Source: Candidatus Nitrotoga sp. SPKER
Lineage (GTDB): Bacteria > Pseudomonadota > Gammaproteobacteria > Burkholderiales > Gallionellaceae
Length of the DNA stretch: 64,000 nt
Reading direction: 5' to 3'
Assembly: GCA_003402285.1 (NCBI GenBank)
Contig: QFXG01000001.1
Span: 62,001 to 126,000 of the forward strand
Of the stretch, positions 1 to 9,735 are shown in pieces. The notes beneath the pieces are model-generated. The model had not been told where the DNA came from and ran no database searches. It worked only from the letters and a program-made list of their open reading frames with translations. The first letter of the stretch is position 1. Each line of letters begins with the position of its first letter. Position numbers and translations under genes: made by a program.

Positions 1-302
1 TTGAAAATACAGGGCCAGTTTTATTGATTGGCACAGATTGCGTGGAAATGTCCGCTCCCTTGCTGCGCAAAGCTGCTCAATCATTATGCGAACACGATGC
101 AATCATCCATTGCACCGCCGATGGTGGTTATGCGCTGCTGGGACTCAAGCGCCACAGTGCAGCACTATTCCGTGATATGCCGTGGAGCACCGATGCAGTT
201 GCCAGCACCACCATCGCGCGCATCAGGCAACTCGGCTGGTCGCTGCATGTCGGGCAGTTGTTGCATGACGTGGATACACCGCAGGATTTAAAATACTTGT
301 AA
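1..302 (+). CDS. C-terminal part of a DUF2064 / TIGR04282-type glycosyltransferase (truncated by window start)
   Basis: Reading frame open from the window edge; ...TADGGYALLGLKRHSAALFRDMPWST...VGQLLHDVDTPQDL resembles DUF2064 C-termini. Confidence 0.75.
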   Translation, partial: ENTGPVLLIGTDCVEMSAPLLRKAAQSLCEHDAIIHCTADGGYALLGLKRHSAALFRDMPWSTDAVASTTIARIRQLGWSLHVGQLLHDVDTPQDLKYL

Positions 303-319
303 CCAAGAGTGGAGGTTGC

Positions 320-1078
320 ATGACATCACGAAATTTAGTGTGGTTGATCGGAGTGAGTTTCTGTTTACTGGCTCAAGCAAGCGATGAAGTCAGGCTCGAT
401 CATTTCACTCAGGAGTCCGTGGACGTCCCGCCTCCCTGGCAATTAATACAGCTCAATAAAAAAGTACCGCCCACCCATTACCGCATCACGCGATGGGACG
501 ATGTGTTAGCCATCGAAGCCACCGCCGAACGCAGTATGACGCTACTGGCACGACCGGTCGAGATCGATTTGAATCACACGCCGGTGTTGTGTTGGCGCTG
601 GCGGGTGGATGCCCCGCTGGTCACGGCTGACATGGCCACCAAAGCAGGGGATGATTATGCCGCGCGCGTGTATGTCTCATTTACCATGCCGGCGTCTGCG
701 CTAAGTTTTGTAACGCGCGTCAAGCTCAAGCTGGCACGTAGTATTTATGGCGATGCGGTGCCCGATGCCGCGATCAATTATGTGTGGGACAACCGTTATT
801 CGGTAGGTACACGTAAGCTCAATGCCTATACCGACCGCATCCACATGATTGTGGCTGAATCCGGTGCTGCTAATGCAGGAAGATGGGTCGTTGCGCGCCA
901 CGATGTGCAGAAGGACATGATCACTGAGTTTGGATCAGAGCAGGCGCACCTGGTTCTGCTCTCCGTTGCATCCGACACCGACAATACGGGAGAACACGCT
1001 CATGCCGGCTTCGCTGATTTTCAGTTTATTGAGAAAGATGCAGCGTGTTTTGCAGAACATGTCGCGGGTAAACTCTGA
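320..1078 (+). CDS. DUF3047 domain protein, probable secreted
   Basis: 252 aa, N-terminal signal-like segment (LVWLIGVSFCLLAQAS), CWRWRVD...AGDDYAARVYVSF motifs typical of DUF3047. Confidence 0.75.
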   Translation: MTSRNLVWLIGVSFCLLAQASDEVRLDHFTQESVDVPPPWQLIQLNKKVPPTHYRITRWDDVLAIEATAERSMTLLARPVEIDLNHTPVLCWRWRVDAPLVTADMATKAGDDYAARVYVSFTMPASALSFVTRVKLKLARSIYGDAVPDAAINYVWDNRYSVGTRKLNAYTDRIHMIVAESGAANAGRWVVARHDVQKDMITEFGSEQAHLVLLSVASDTDNTGEHAHAGFADFQFIEKDAACFAEHVAGKL

Positions 1079-1230
1079 GACTATGACCAACAATGGTCGT
1101 CCTACCCAATACTTGACAATAGAAGTAACATGAACAAATTTCTGAAACAACATGGAATTTATGATTGCCATTGTGGCAGCTCCCGGCTTGCCGGATGTAT
1201 AAGTCATATCACATGAAAGGATAATCCCCC

Positions 1231-2736
1231 ATGAAAACCTTGGAACCTTGCACGCTGGTTTTTTTTGGTGCCGGTGGGAACTTAAGCCGACGCAAACTGA
1301 TTCCCGCATTGTTTCATCTGGAAACCGCAAAGCGTTTACCGGACCATCTGATTATCCTGGGTTGCGATATTGCCCCCTATGAGCATGAACAATGGCTGGA
1401 TTTTGTATGTGACATCCTGCGTAAACTGCATGGTGCGAAAATTGACGAAGAGGCACTGCAACGTTTTTGTGCTCGCCTGCATTATTTCTCCATTCCACCT
1501 GGGGATGATGAGGCTTATGCGCGGCTACGAACCTTACTGGACGATGACCCGAAATTTCCACCAAATATAATGTATTACATGGCGGTGCGTCCCGTTGATT
1601 ATCCTGGCATCGTGGAGAAACTGGGCAACATGGGGCTGTTAAAACAACATAATGGCTGGCGTCGCGTGGTGATTGAAAAACCGTTTGGCTACGACCTGCT
1701 TTCCGCGCAGATTCTGCAAGCCAGTCTCTATCGCCATCTTGATGAACCGCAGATTTATCGCATTGATCATTACCTCGGCAAAGGCACAGTGCAAAATATC
1801 ATGGTGTTTCGCTTCGCAAATCTGCTGCTGGAACCATTGTGGAAAAATCATTATATCGACCATGTGCAGATCACCCATTCCGAGACACTGGGGGTGGAAG
1901 GGCGCGCCGATTATTACGAAGGTGCAGGCGCGCTGCGCGACATGGTGCAGAGCCATTTGATGCAGTTGTTAGCACTGGTGGCGATAGAGCCGCCGTTGAG
2001 CATGTCGGCAGAACACTTGCGTGATGAGAAAGTAAAAGTACTGAAAGCCATTCGTCCCATCACCCAGAATGCAGTGCATGCCCACGCTTTTCGCGGCCAG
2101 TACGCCAGCGGCATGATCGACGGCAAGACCGTGCCCGGTTATTTGGAAGAGCCTAATGTCGCGCCGGGTAGCACGACCGAAACGTATGCCGCAATGAAAT
2201 TGTTTATAGATAACTGGCGCTGGGCGGGTGTGCCGTTCTACCTGCGTACCGGCAAACGTCTGGCGGAAGGTAGCTCAGCGATTTGTATTCGCTTTAAGGC
2301 CCCGCCGCAGGATTTGCTGCGACATATCCGTAAAGGTGCGCCGCAACCGAATTGGATTATGCTGGGTATTCAGCCGAACGATTGTCTGAAGATGGAGTTG
2401 CAGGTCAAAGTGCCGGGGCTGGATATGCAAACGCGTACCATCAGCCTGGATGCGACGTACCGCAAAGCTGGGGAAGAAGATTTTGATGCTTACGAAGGGT
2501 TGATCCTTGATGTCATCCTCGGCGACCACTCGCTGTTCCTGCGTATTGATGAAGTCGAAGCGGCCTGGCGCGTGGTTGATCCAGTAATCAAGGTGTGGTC
2601 GATGGAACGTAGCTTCATCAATACCTATCCCGCCGGTAGCTGGGGGCCGCGCGGCACCTATCGCCTATTTGATCGTGAAGACCAGTTCTGGCGCCATTCC
2701 TTAAATCCAGAAGGTGGCAATCTTGAGGCATATTAA
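1231..2736 (+). CDS. zwf: Glucose-6-phosphate 1-dehydrogenase
   Basis: FFGAGGNLSRRKLIPALF, RIDHYLGKGTVQN motif; followed by glk and gnd. Confidence 0.97.
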   Translation: MKTLEPCTLVFFGAGGNLSRRKLIPALFHLETAKRLPDHLIILGCDIAPYEHEQWLDFVCDILRKLHGAKIDEEALQRFCARLHYFSIPPGDDEAYARLRTLLDDDPKFPPNIMYYMAVRPVDYPGIVEKLGNMGLLKQHNGWRRVVIEKPFGYDLLSAQILQASLYRHLDEPQIYRIDHYLGKGTVQNIMVFRFANLLLEPLWKNHYIDHVQITHSETLGVEGRADYYEGAGALRDMVQSHLMQLLALVAIEPPLSMSAEHLRDEKVKVLKAIRPITQNAVHAHAFRGQYASGMIDGKTVPGYLEEPNVAPGSTTETYAAMKLFIDNWRWAGVPFYLRTGKRLAEGSSAICIRFKAPPQDLLRHIRKGAPQPNWIMLGIQPNDCLKMELQVKVPGLDMQTRTISLDATYRKAGEEDFDAYEGLILDVILGDHSLFLRIDEVEAAWRVVDPVIKVWSMERSFINTYPAGSWGPRGTYRLFDREDQFWRHSLNPEGGNLEAY

Positions 2737-2737
2737 A

Positions 2738-3745
2738 ATGGGGTGCATTCTTACCGGTGATATCGGCGGTACCAAGACCCGTTTGGCGTTAGCTGAGGTG
2801 AACGGTAATGATGTTGTAATCCTCCACGAACTGAGCTATGCCAGCCAGCGCTATGACACTTTTGAAACGTTGCTGAATGAATTTTTGTCATCCGGTAATA
2901 GCGTTGACGATGCGACTTTTGGCATTGCCGGACAGATCCAAAATGGCGTGGCGCAAGCAACTAATTTGCCGTGGCGTATCGATGCCGCCGCGCTGTGCCA
3001 ACGCTTCGGTTTTTTGCGTTGTCAACTGCTGAACGATTTAGAGGCCACAGCTTATGGTTTACCCGCACTAGGTGAAGCTGATTTGTTCACGCTGCAAGCG
3101 GGGTCGCTCGATGCGCTAGGTAATGCAGCGGTAATCGCTGCCGGGACAGGTTTGGGCGAGGCGGGTTTGTATTGGGACGGACTATTCTATCGCCCCTTTG
3201 CCACGGAAGGCGGACACGCCACGTTCAGTCCGCGCAATACCCTGGAATTTACCTTGCTAAGACATTTACAACAACGCCATTCTGAGGATATGAAGGGACA
3301 TGTCAGTTGGGAGCGTGTCGTTTCCGGCATGGGGCTACTCGATTTGTATGCATTCTTGCTTGACTACCGGCATGTATCGACCCCAGCTTGGCTAGCGAAA
3401 GAGATGCAGAGCACAGATAGAGCGGCAGCTATTTCTGCTGCGGCACTGGCAGGTAGTGATGCAGTATGTGTGGAGACGATGCAGTTATTTGTCAGCTTGT
3501 ATGGCGTGGAAGCTGGCAATCTGGCGCTCAAAGTGATGAGTTGGGGCGGTCTCTACATTGGTGGTGGCATAGCGCCGAAAATATTACCGCTGTTGCAGAC
3601 GGGTGATTTCCTCAATGCCTTTCTTGACAAAGGACGAATGCGACCGTTACTGGCGGCGATGCCGGTCAAGGTGATCCTGAATGATCGCGCGGCACTATAT
3701 GGTCCGGCTTTGTTTGCCGCACACCATACTGAAAAAGTAGTTTGA
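2738..3745 (+). CDS. glk: Glucokinase
   Basis: LTGDIGGTKTRLALAE, AAGTGLGEAGL, TEGGHATFSPR; ATG at 2738 preferred to the upstream ORF start. Confidence 0.96.
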   Translation: MGCILTGDIGGTKTRLALAEVNGNDVVILHELSYASQRYDTFETLLNEFLSSGNSVDDATFGIAGQIQNGVAQATNLPWRIDAAALCQRFGFLRCQLLNDLEATAYGLPALGEADLFTLQAGSLDALGNAAVIAAGTGLGEAGLYWDGLFYRPFATEGGHATFSPRNTLEFTLLRHLQQRHSEDMKGHVSWERVVSGMGLLDLYAFLLDYRHVSTPAWLAKEMQSTDRAAAISAAALAGSDAVCVETMQLFVSLYGVEAGNLALKVMSWGGLYIGGGIAPKILPLLQTGDFLNAFLDKGRMRPLLAAMPVKVILNDRAALYGPALFAAHHTEKVV

Positions 3746-3786
3746 ATGACTTTCACTAGAAAATTTTATTTTTTATAGGAGAAAAA

Positions 3787-4797
3787 ATGCAGATCGGAAT
3801 GATAGGGTTAGGACGTATGGGCGCAAACATGGTGCGTCGTTTACAACGTGCCGGACACCAATGTGTCGTGTTCGATCGCAGTAGCGAAGCGGTGCAGGCA
3901 CTGGCACAAGAAGGCATGACACCTGCTGCCAGCGTGCAGGATTTTGTGAATAAATTGAGTACACCGCGCACCATCTGGCTGATGTTGCCCGCAGCGGTGG
4001 TGGATGCCAGCATCGCGGAATTAACCCCGTTGCTGAGTGCAGAAGACATCATCATAGATGGCGGCAATTCCTACTACAAAGACGATATTGTCCGTGCAAA
4101 GAGTTTGTCGGTACAGTCCATCCATTATGCGGATGTGGGCGTCAGCGGCGGAACGTGGGGACTGGAGCGTGGTTACTGTTTGATGATCGGTGCCCAACAG
4201 CATACGGTTGCGCACTTACAACCTATTTTTGCCGCACTGGCGCCCGGTGTAGATACTGCGCCACGCACCGAAGGATGCAGCGGCCAGCCGAGTACGGCCG
4301 AGATCGGTTATCTGCACTGCGGCCCCGAGGGAGCCGGCCATTTCGTCAAGATGGTTCACAATGGTATTGAATACGGCATGATGGCTGCCTATGCCGAAGG
4401 CTTTAATCTGTTGCGTCATGCCAATGTGGGTAACATGTCACACGGGGCGGATGCGGAAACCTCGCCATTACGCGAACCGGAGGCATTCCGTTACGATATC
4501 AACGTGGCTGAAGTGGCTGAGTTGTGGCGGCGAGGCAGTGTGGTAAGTTCCTGGTTACTTGATTTGACTGCGCACGCATTGCAAGTTGATCCTAACCTGG
4601 AGAGGTTCGGCGGCAAGGTGTCAGATTCCGGTGAAGGACGCTGGACCAGCATCGCTGCTATCGAATCGGGTACGCCTGCGCCGGTTCTCACCGCTGCATT
4701 ATTTGATCGTTTCAATTCGCGCGGTGAAGCAGATTACGGCAACAAATTGTTATCTGCCTTGCGCTACGAATTCGGCGGACATCATGAGAAAAAGTAG
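3787..4797 (+). CDS. gnd: 6-phosphogluconate dehydrogenase (decarboxylating, short form)
   Basis: MQIGMIGLGRMGANMVRRL, VGVSGGTWGLERGYCLMIGG-like, VKMVHNGIEYGMM. Confidence 0.95.
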   Translation: MQIGMIGLGRMGANMVRRLQRAGHQCVVFDRSSEAVQALAQEGMTPAASVQDFVNKLSTPRTIWLMLPAAVVDASIAELTPLLSAEDIIIDGGNSYYKDDIVRAKSLSVQSIHYADVGVSGGTWGLERGYCLMIGAQQHTVAHLQPIFAALAPGVDTAPRTEGCSGQPSTAEIGYLHCGPEGAGHFVKMVHNGIEYGMMAAYAEGFNLLRHANVGNMSHGADAETSPLREPEAFRYDINVAEVAELWRRGSVVSSWLLDLTAHALQVDPNLERFGGKVSDSGEGRWTSIAAIESGTPAPVLTAALFDRFNSRGEADYGNKLLSALRYEFGGHHEKK

Positions 4798-4881
4798 CCG
4801 GAAATTTTCCAAAATTTTGCTTCCGGTTTGAATGTTTATATAAGAAATGTTTAAAATATACGATTTTTATGTGAGGAAATT

Positions 4882-5448
4882 ATGGAACTTTATGGTAGCT
4901 ATACATCTCCCTTTGTGCGTCATTGCCGCATTGCATTACTGGAAAGTGGAATGCAATTCGCTTTTGTTGAAACCGATGCGACGAGCAGTGCCAAATTGTC
5001 GCCGACAAAAAAAATGCCTTTCCTGAAGTATATAGAAGGTGACAAGGAAAAAATGCTGACGGATTCCAGTGCCATTCTGAAATCTATCCGCGAACAATCT
5101 GGTAAAGTCTTTTTCAGTGATAATGATGATTTCAATAATTACTGTACAGCGAATACCTTGCTTGACACTACCATCAATTTATTTTATCTGGAAAAAGAAG
5201 ATTTAACGCCAGCCAAAAGTCCTTACTTGACACGCCAGCAATCGCGTATAGCAAGCGGCCTTGCTGAATTAAATAAATTAACCTTTTCCAAAACTGCACT
5301 GTTTACGGATAGCGAGTTGCGCATTGCGTGTTTCCTGGATTGGGCTTTGTTTCGTAATCGCATCACAATCGATGCTTATCTCAACTTAAAAACATTTTTG
5401 GATAACGTGCGTAACTATCCACAGTTTGCAAGTACAGCGCCTAAATAA
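4882..5448 (+). CDS. Glutathione S-transferase family protein
   Basis: MELYGSYTSPFVRHCRIAL N-terminal thioredoxin-like GST fold, ...TKKMPFLKY... LTDSSAI. Confidence 0.85.
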   Translation: MELYGSYTSPFVRHCRIALLESGMQFAFVETDATSSAKLSPTKKMPFLKYIEGDKEKMLTDSSAILKSIREQSGKVFFSDNDDFNNYCTANTLLDTTINLFYLEKEDLTPAKSPYLTRQQSRIASGLAELNKLTFSKTALFTDSELRIACFLDWALFRNRITIDAYLNLKTFLDNVRNYPQFASTAPK

Positions 5449-5458
5449 ATCACCTTAG

Positions 5459-5490
5459 CCCTCTCTTTTTAACAAAGAGAGGGAGTTTTG
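5459..5490 (+). terminator. Rho-independent terminator after the GST gene
   Basis: CCCTCTCTTT-ttaac-AAAGAGAGGG hairpin followed by agTTTT. Confidence 0.7.
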
Positions 5491-5602
5491 CCAATCGCCG
5501 TGAGATTTCAGCCTTAATAAGCGATCAGCGTAGTGGATAGTTAGCATCGTCCGGTGGCAAGCGCCATATCGCATGTAAGTGTTCGGGTAACATCCCCGGT
5601 AT

Positions 5603-6769
5603 CTACTGGACAGTGGATTGGCACTGTCCGGTTTCAGATGGATGGATGCTACGACCAGCCATATCCAGTACCCTAATTATAGCTAGCCTATACGCGTCGG
5701 GTAATGTATCGGCGTGAGCCGCATCATGGCTAATTGCGGTTAAAATCGCCCGTTGTAGCCGTTTAGCTTCGGTCACTTGCCGCTCGAAAATGGCGTAACG
5801 AAATGCTATCAGTGACCGTTCAACTTTAGCCACGCCATCGCATGGATGTTTAAATAGCACCGCGAGCAGACTTTCGTGTGTTGCTGCCGCGAGCAATGTA
5901 CCGCGAGCCTTATTTGTTGTAATACCGCCAGCAAAGGCGACTTGCTCGACTGACTCTTCACTGAGTTCTACGAAAAAGTCTGCCATCTGCCGGTGGTAGG
6001 CAGACTTACCGCGTAACCAGTCTCGAAATAAGGCGCTAGCGGCTGCAGCGGATTGTATCGTGCTGAGCTCAAGCAGGTAGCGATGGAACGCCCGAAACTC
6101 GAAATTTACGACATTTGACCGGGCTAGAAAGAAAGGATTGCTGGAAACGTTAAAGTCTTCGCAGAAAGCCTTAGTCGTCGGCACGACGGTATTGCAGCAA
6201 TTCTCGAACCGGGCGAACTCGAAGTCGATGAACCCTACTTGATCGCCATCAATTAAGATGTTTGCGATCTTGAGGTCATAGTGCATAAAGCCCAGGCGAT
6301 CCATCACATATAAGCGATCGAGAACGGCATACAGCTGCCGGGCAGAGAGCGGATGTATTCGAGGATCCGGATGTTTGCCCGCCAACTCGGTCATAAAAAG
6401 GAAGTAGCTGCCTGCGGCTCCAATGCGCGCCAGTAGTGTGGGCGCATCCATGATGCCTGCGGCGGGAAGCATGACAAGCATTTTGGCCTCCCACGCAAAT
6501 GTAGCGTCGTCGTTAGTTCGCTGCGGGCCCAGCCGTGGCACCTTGACGATCGCGATGCTTGACGTTCCTTTGCACCCGAGAAGGCAGACGCGGTAGCATA
6601 TAGCGTTATGGTCGCGAGCGAATTCAGCGACTTGTCCGTTCAAGATCGAACGGATTACGGTGGCAAATTCGCAGTGATCGACTTGAAGAAGACCGGCATC
6701 GAGGATTGTACAGTCAACCGCACCGGTGTATTCGTCCAGAATATTTTGCATATGGCTGCTAGCATGCAT
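5603..6769 (-). CDS. Protein-kinase-fold phosphotransferase (aminoglycoside phosphotransferase/LPS kinase-like)
   Basis: Kinase signatures: AIVKVPR, MHYDLKIANILI (HxDxxxxN), VGFIDFEFA (DFG-equivalent); ATG at 6769 overlaps the end of the upstream gene. Confidence 0.7.
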   Translation of the reverse strand: MHASSHMQNILDEYTGAVDCTILDAGLLQVDHCEFATVIRSILNGQVAEFARDHNAICYRVCLLGCKGTSSIAIVKVPRLGPQRTNDDATFAWEAKMLVMLPAAGIMDAPTLLARIGAAGSYFLFMTELAGKHPDPRIHPLSARQLYAVLDRLYVMDRLGFMHYDLKIANILIDGDQVGFIDFEFARFENCCNTVVPTTKAFCEDFNVSSNPFFLARSNVVNFEFRAFHRYLLELSTIQSAAAASALFRDWLRGKSAYHRQMADFFVELSEESVEQVAFAGGITTNKARGTLLAAATHESLLAVLFKHPCDGVAKVERSLIAFRYAIFERQVTEAKRLQRAILTAISHDAAHADTLPDAYRLAIIRVLDMAGRSIHPSETGQCQSTVQ

Positions 6770-7481
6770 CGGCGTTGTCTCGTCCTGAGATTCGTGTCCT
6801 GGCGACAGCGATGTCCTCAAAGTAATCGATTTCCTTCCAGCGATAACGAGCGAAGTCAAAAGGCACAAATACAACATTAATGTCCGCGATCAGTTTGCGC
6901 ATGACGAAAAAATAATACGTGCGTGATTCATTAAATCCTCGACACACGCGGCGATCAAGTGTGCCCGCAAATAACCGCGCAGCGTATGCTGAAAGCTTGA
7001 AAACGCCCGCGTAGGCTCCACTGTAACCAGTAAAGTTGACGCCGAAACGCGTGACGCGATCGTACGCTAGCGCAATGTTTATTTCCTTCGGGTCGAGGAC
7101 GCTGCTGTCGTAGGCCACCAGCGACTCCGCTTTCATCGCAAGAAGATTGGCCGCCAGTTCATCCGACAGCACGACGTCTCCATGGATCACCATCAGCGGC
7201 TGATCAAACGATGCGCGTGCAAACCACAGCGAAGCATTGATCCCGGTGATGTCGAAGAAAGGGTTGACAATGATCCTACAGCCATCAACCAGAGGTTCGA
7301 TGACATCGCTCTTATATCCCAGTACAACGTGGATATCGGCACACGCATCGTATTGCCGAATCTGCCGCAGTAGCCGTTCAATCAACAGCTCGCCATTAAT
7401 GTCGATCAGACATTTCGGGAGGCCCGCATGTGCATTTCCCATACGTTTGCCCATGCCAGCGAGGAGAATCAGGTAGCGCAT
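6759..7481 (-). CDS. Sugar-phosphate/phosphocholine-type nucleotidyltransferase (LicC/MobA-like)
   Basis: MRYLILLAGMGKRMGNAHAGLPKCLIDINGELLIERLL with GxGxRM...PK signature; MVIHGDVVLSDE. Confidence 0.85.
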   Translation of the reverse strand: MRYLILLAGMGKRMGNAHAGLPKCLIDINGELLIERLLRQIRQYDACADIHVVLGYKSDVIEPLVDGCRIIVNPFFDITGINASLWFARASFDQPLMVIHGDVVLSDELAANLLAMKAESLVAYDSSVLDPKEINIALAYDRVTRFGVNFTGYSGAYAGVFKLSAYAARLFAGTLDRRVCRGFNESRTYYFFVMRKLIADINVVFVPFDFARYRWKEIDYFEDIAVARTRISGRDNADAC

Positions 7482-7565
7482 AAACGTTGCATATATTTGA
7501 CGGTAGCGATTATTTCATCAAAATTTGAATTAAATGTCGAATAGCGACATCAATGTACGCTCTAT

Positions 7566-8852
7566 CTACGCGCATTTTGTAGTACGAAAGAACGCTGCGC
7601 TAGCTTCATTGGCGATAGTGAGAAGACAATGCGGGTCAAGCGCAAAGATAGGCTCAACACCACGCTCTGCAATGTATGTCCGCTTGGCTGCGACGCGCTC
7701 GGCCAACGCAACACGTAATGTCTCGAAATGTGACACCACGTGGGCAACAGCGCGTGGATTATCCTGTATTGCTGCACGGAAATGTCCAGCCACGCCAGAA
7801 CATTTTCGTAATACAAGTTGTCCGTCTGACATGATATCGAAGAAGTGCAACAGGTTGCAGTGATTTCCGGGGTCGAGGCGATACGCATACAGCTCGAGAC
7901 CGCGCGAGCTCACCAGCAGATTGTACGTATCATCGGTTACTGCAAACGCCTGGACGATGTCGGCATTTTGATTGTCTGGCTGATTGGCCGTGAAATTCTG
8001 TGAGAACACTAGCTCGGGTGCTCTTGCCAGCAAATTGGTTCCGGTATGTGGGAAAATTGTCATTTCGTCAATGCCAAGCAGAGCAAGGCAGGTAGGCGCG
8101 ATGTCTATCGTGCTTGCAAGATTTTCATTTGTTCCTGACGTGAGACCGGGATCACGAATTGCTAGTGGTGTCCCCCTAATTTGCGTATATGGTTCCGTCG
8201 CATGGACCATACCGCCCTTGAAACCATGGGTCCAGTAGTCGTCACCGTGGTCGCCGTAGATAATAATCGTCGTATTGTCGAGCAGCCCCTTGCGCTCGAG
8301 GGTCGCCAGCATCACGCCGATTGCATCATCGGCCACACCGCAGGCTCGGCGAATTTGGTCGGTAAGTCCACTGGAAAAAGGAGCTACTGCGAGGCTGTGC
8401 TCGATATGTGTAATGAGGTCCCATACGTAAATGGCGAACGGAGGCGTGTCAGTAAGTTCGTCGAAGCGGTTTAACAGCGACGGAAAGTCGTTTGTACCCC
8501 ACAATGGCGGCAGGTCATCGGGCCAAGACGCAAGCCTCGTTGGATTCGCTGTGTGGAAGGCATTGAGGCAAATGAGATGCGCGTTGTAGCCGCAGCTCTG
8601 GAGGATGGAGAAGAGGTTCCGGGTATTTGCCGCAGGGCGCATGCCCTCAAATTTTGATTCTGTATCGAATTCAAAATCGTTGCCATAAAAGAGGTATGTA
8701 ACAACCATCAGCGTCGAGGTCGCCGACGAGAAGAAATTGTCGAACACCAGCGCGTCCTGCATCAAGCGCCGGGTATTCTGAAATGACGATTCGAACGTGG
8801 CAAGTCGCTGCCGAGTAATGCTTTCCAGATGAAGGATCAAGAGGTTTTTCAT
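7566..8852 (-). CDS. Alkaline-phosphatase-superfamily sulfatase / phospho-transferase-like protein
   Basis: MKNLLILHLESIT..., SATSTLMVV (putative nucleophile Thr/Ser), IIIYGDHGDDYWTHG metal-site motif. Confidence 0.8.
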   Translation of the reverse strand: MKNLLILHLESITRQRLATFESSFQNTRRLMQDALVFDNFFSSATSTLMVVTYLFYGNDFEFDTESKFEGMRPAANTRNLFSILQSCGYNAHLICLNAFHTANPTRLASWPDDLPPLWGTNDFPSLLNRFDELTDTPPFAIYVWDLITHIEHSLAVAPFSSGLTDQIRRACGVADDAIGVMLATLERKGLLDNTTIIIYGDHGDDYWTHGFKGGMVHATEPYTQIRGTPLAIRDPGLTSGTNENLASTIDIAPTCLALLGIDEMTIFPHTGTNLLARAPELVFSQNFTANQPDNQNADIVQAFAVTDDTYNLLVSSRGLELYAYRLDPGNHCNLLHFFDIMSDGQLVLRKCSGVAGHFRAAIQDNPRAVAHVVSHFETLRVALAERVAAKRTYIAERGVEPIFALDPHCLLTIANEASAAFFRTTKCA

Positions 8853-8958
8853 AAAGACTTGTGATAGCGTGAATTGTTAGTCGTACAAATCTCTTGATGT
8901 AGTGGCGATCCAGGACTACGTTCCATTACTGTAACCGATATGCGGACGACTCTCATGA

Positions 8959-9324
8959 TCAACCATTTTGTCGACGACTGCACGTTGCCGCCAATAACGT
9001 CCACTCGTTAATAGATTTTAAGAATGGGAAAGTCGAGTCCATGAAGTGTGAGCTGAAGTAGAGTGCCACAGACTTGCAGGATTGGGTTAACGGGATGAAA
9101 TTGAGTTGGCGGGCATCGCCTTGGAATACTTTTTGTTGATTCTTCCGAAGTGACTCCGTTCGCAGGTATAAAAGCGGGGCGCGACTATATATACTGGGAA
9201 GCATAACGTCACACATGTATGGTTTGTCCGAAATGAATATAAACGGAATCCCCATATTCGCACAGCGATTTAGCCGCATGTTATCAAATGTGCCAAGATT
9301 GAATCTCGAGCAATTTAAATACAA
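8959..9324 (-). CDS. Hypothetical protein, possibly a gene remnant upstream of the cassette
   Basis: 121-aa ORF on the same strand as the cassette; no family recognised. Confidence 0.3.
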   Translation of the reverse strand: MYLNCSRFNLGTFDNMRLNRCANMGIPFIFISDKPYMCDVMLPSIYSRAPLLYLRTESLRKNQQKVFQGDARQLNFIPLTQSCKSVALYFSSHFMDSTFPFLKSINEWTLLAATCSRRQNG

Positions 9325-9612
9325 ATTGAGAAGACCACATGAATGTTGTTAAAGCCGATGTTGATCCTATTTAGAGGATATTAACACGGTGTCAGCCTAC
9401 GAAAAGTATGGGTATCCTGAAAAGTTAAATTACCCCCGATAAATCCCGGGATTTATTAACTGAATAAGACTGGATTTTGCCAGTCGATTCATTTGATAGT
9501 ATGATAACAACGTGTAAGTGATTCAATAGCTGTAGTAAAGTATCGTCAGGAGAAGCTCCGTTTTGAATGACTTTCGGTATTGCGCGACAGGCTGTTGGAT
9601 AGCTTGAAAGAA

Positions 9613-9713
9613 TTGGCGGGCCTCCCCGCATTGCAAGGTGGTGAACCTGGTCAGATCCGGAAGGAAGCAGCCATAACCATTTACTGCAAGTGCCGGGGGC
9701 AAGGCTCGCCTCC
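9613..9713 (+). ncRNA. ffs: Signal recognition particle RNA (4.5S, small bacterial type)
   Basis: Contains GGTGAACCTGGTCAGATCCGGAAGGAAGCAGCC and a GGCGGG...CTCGCC closing stem; sits upstream of dnaX as in many proteobacteria. Confidence 0.92.
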
Positions 9714-9735
9714 TTAATTCGGAGCTGAAGTGATA

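Noticed and set aside
935-1330. 131-aa minus-strand ORF spanning the DUF3047-zwf junction
   Set aside because: Overlaps both conserved genes antisense; no recognisable domain
1639-1956. Antisense ORFs within zwf, and similar overlapping ORFs inside other core genes across the window
   Set aside because: Long overlap with well-supported conserved genes; no independent family or RBS evidence
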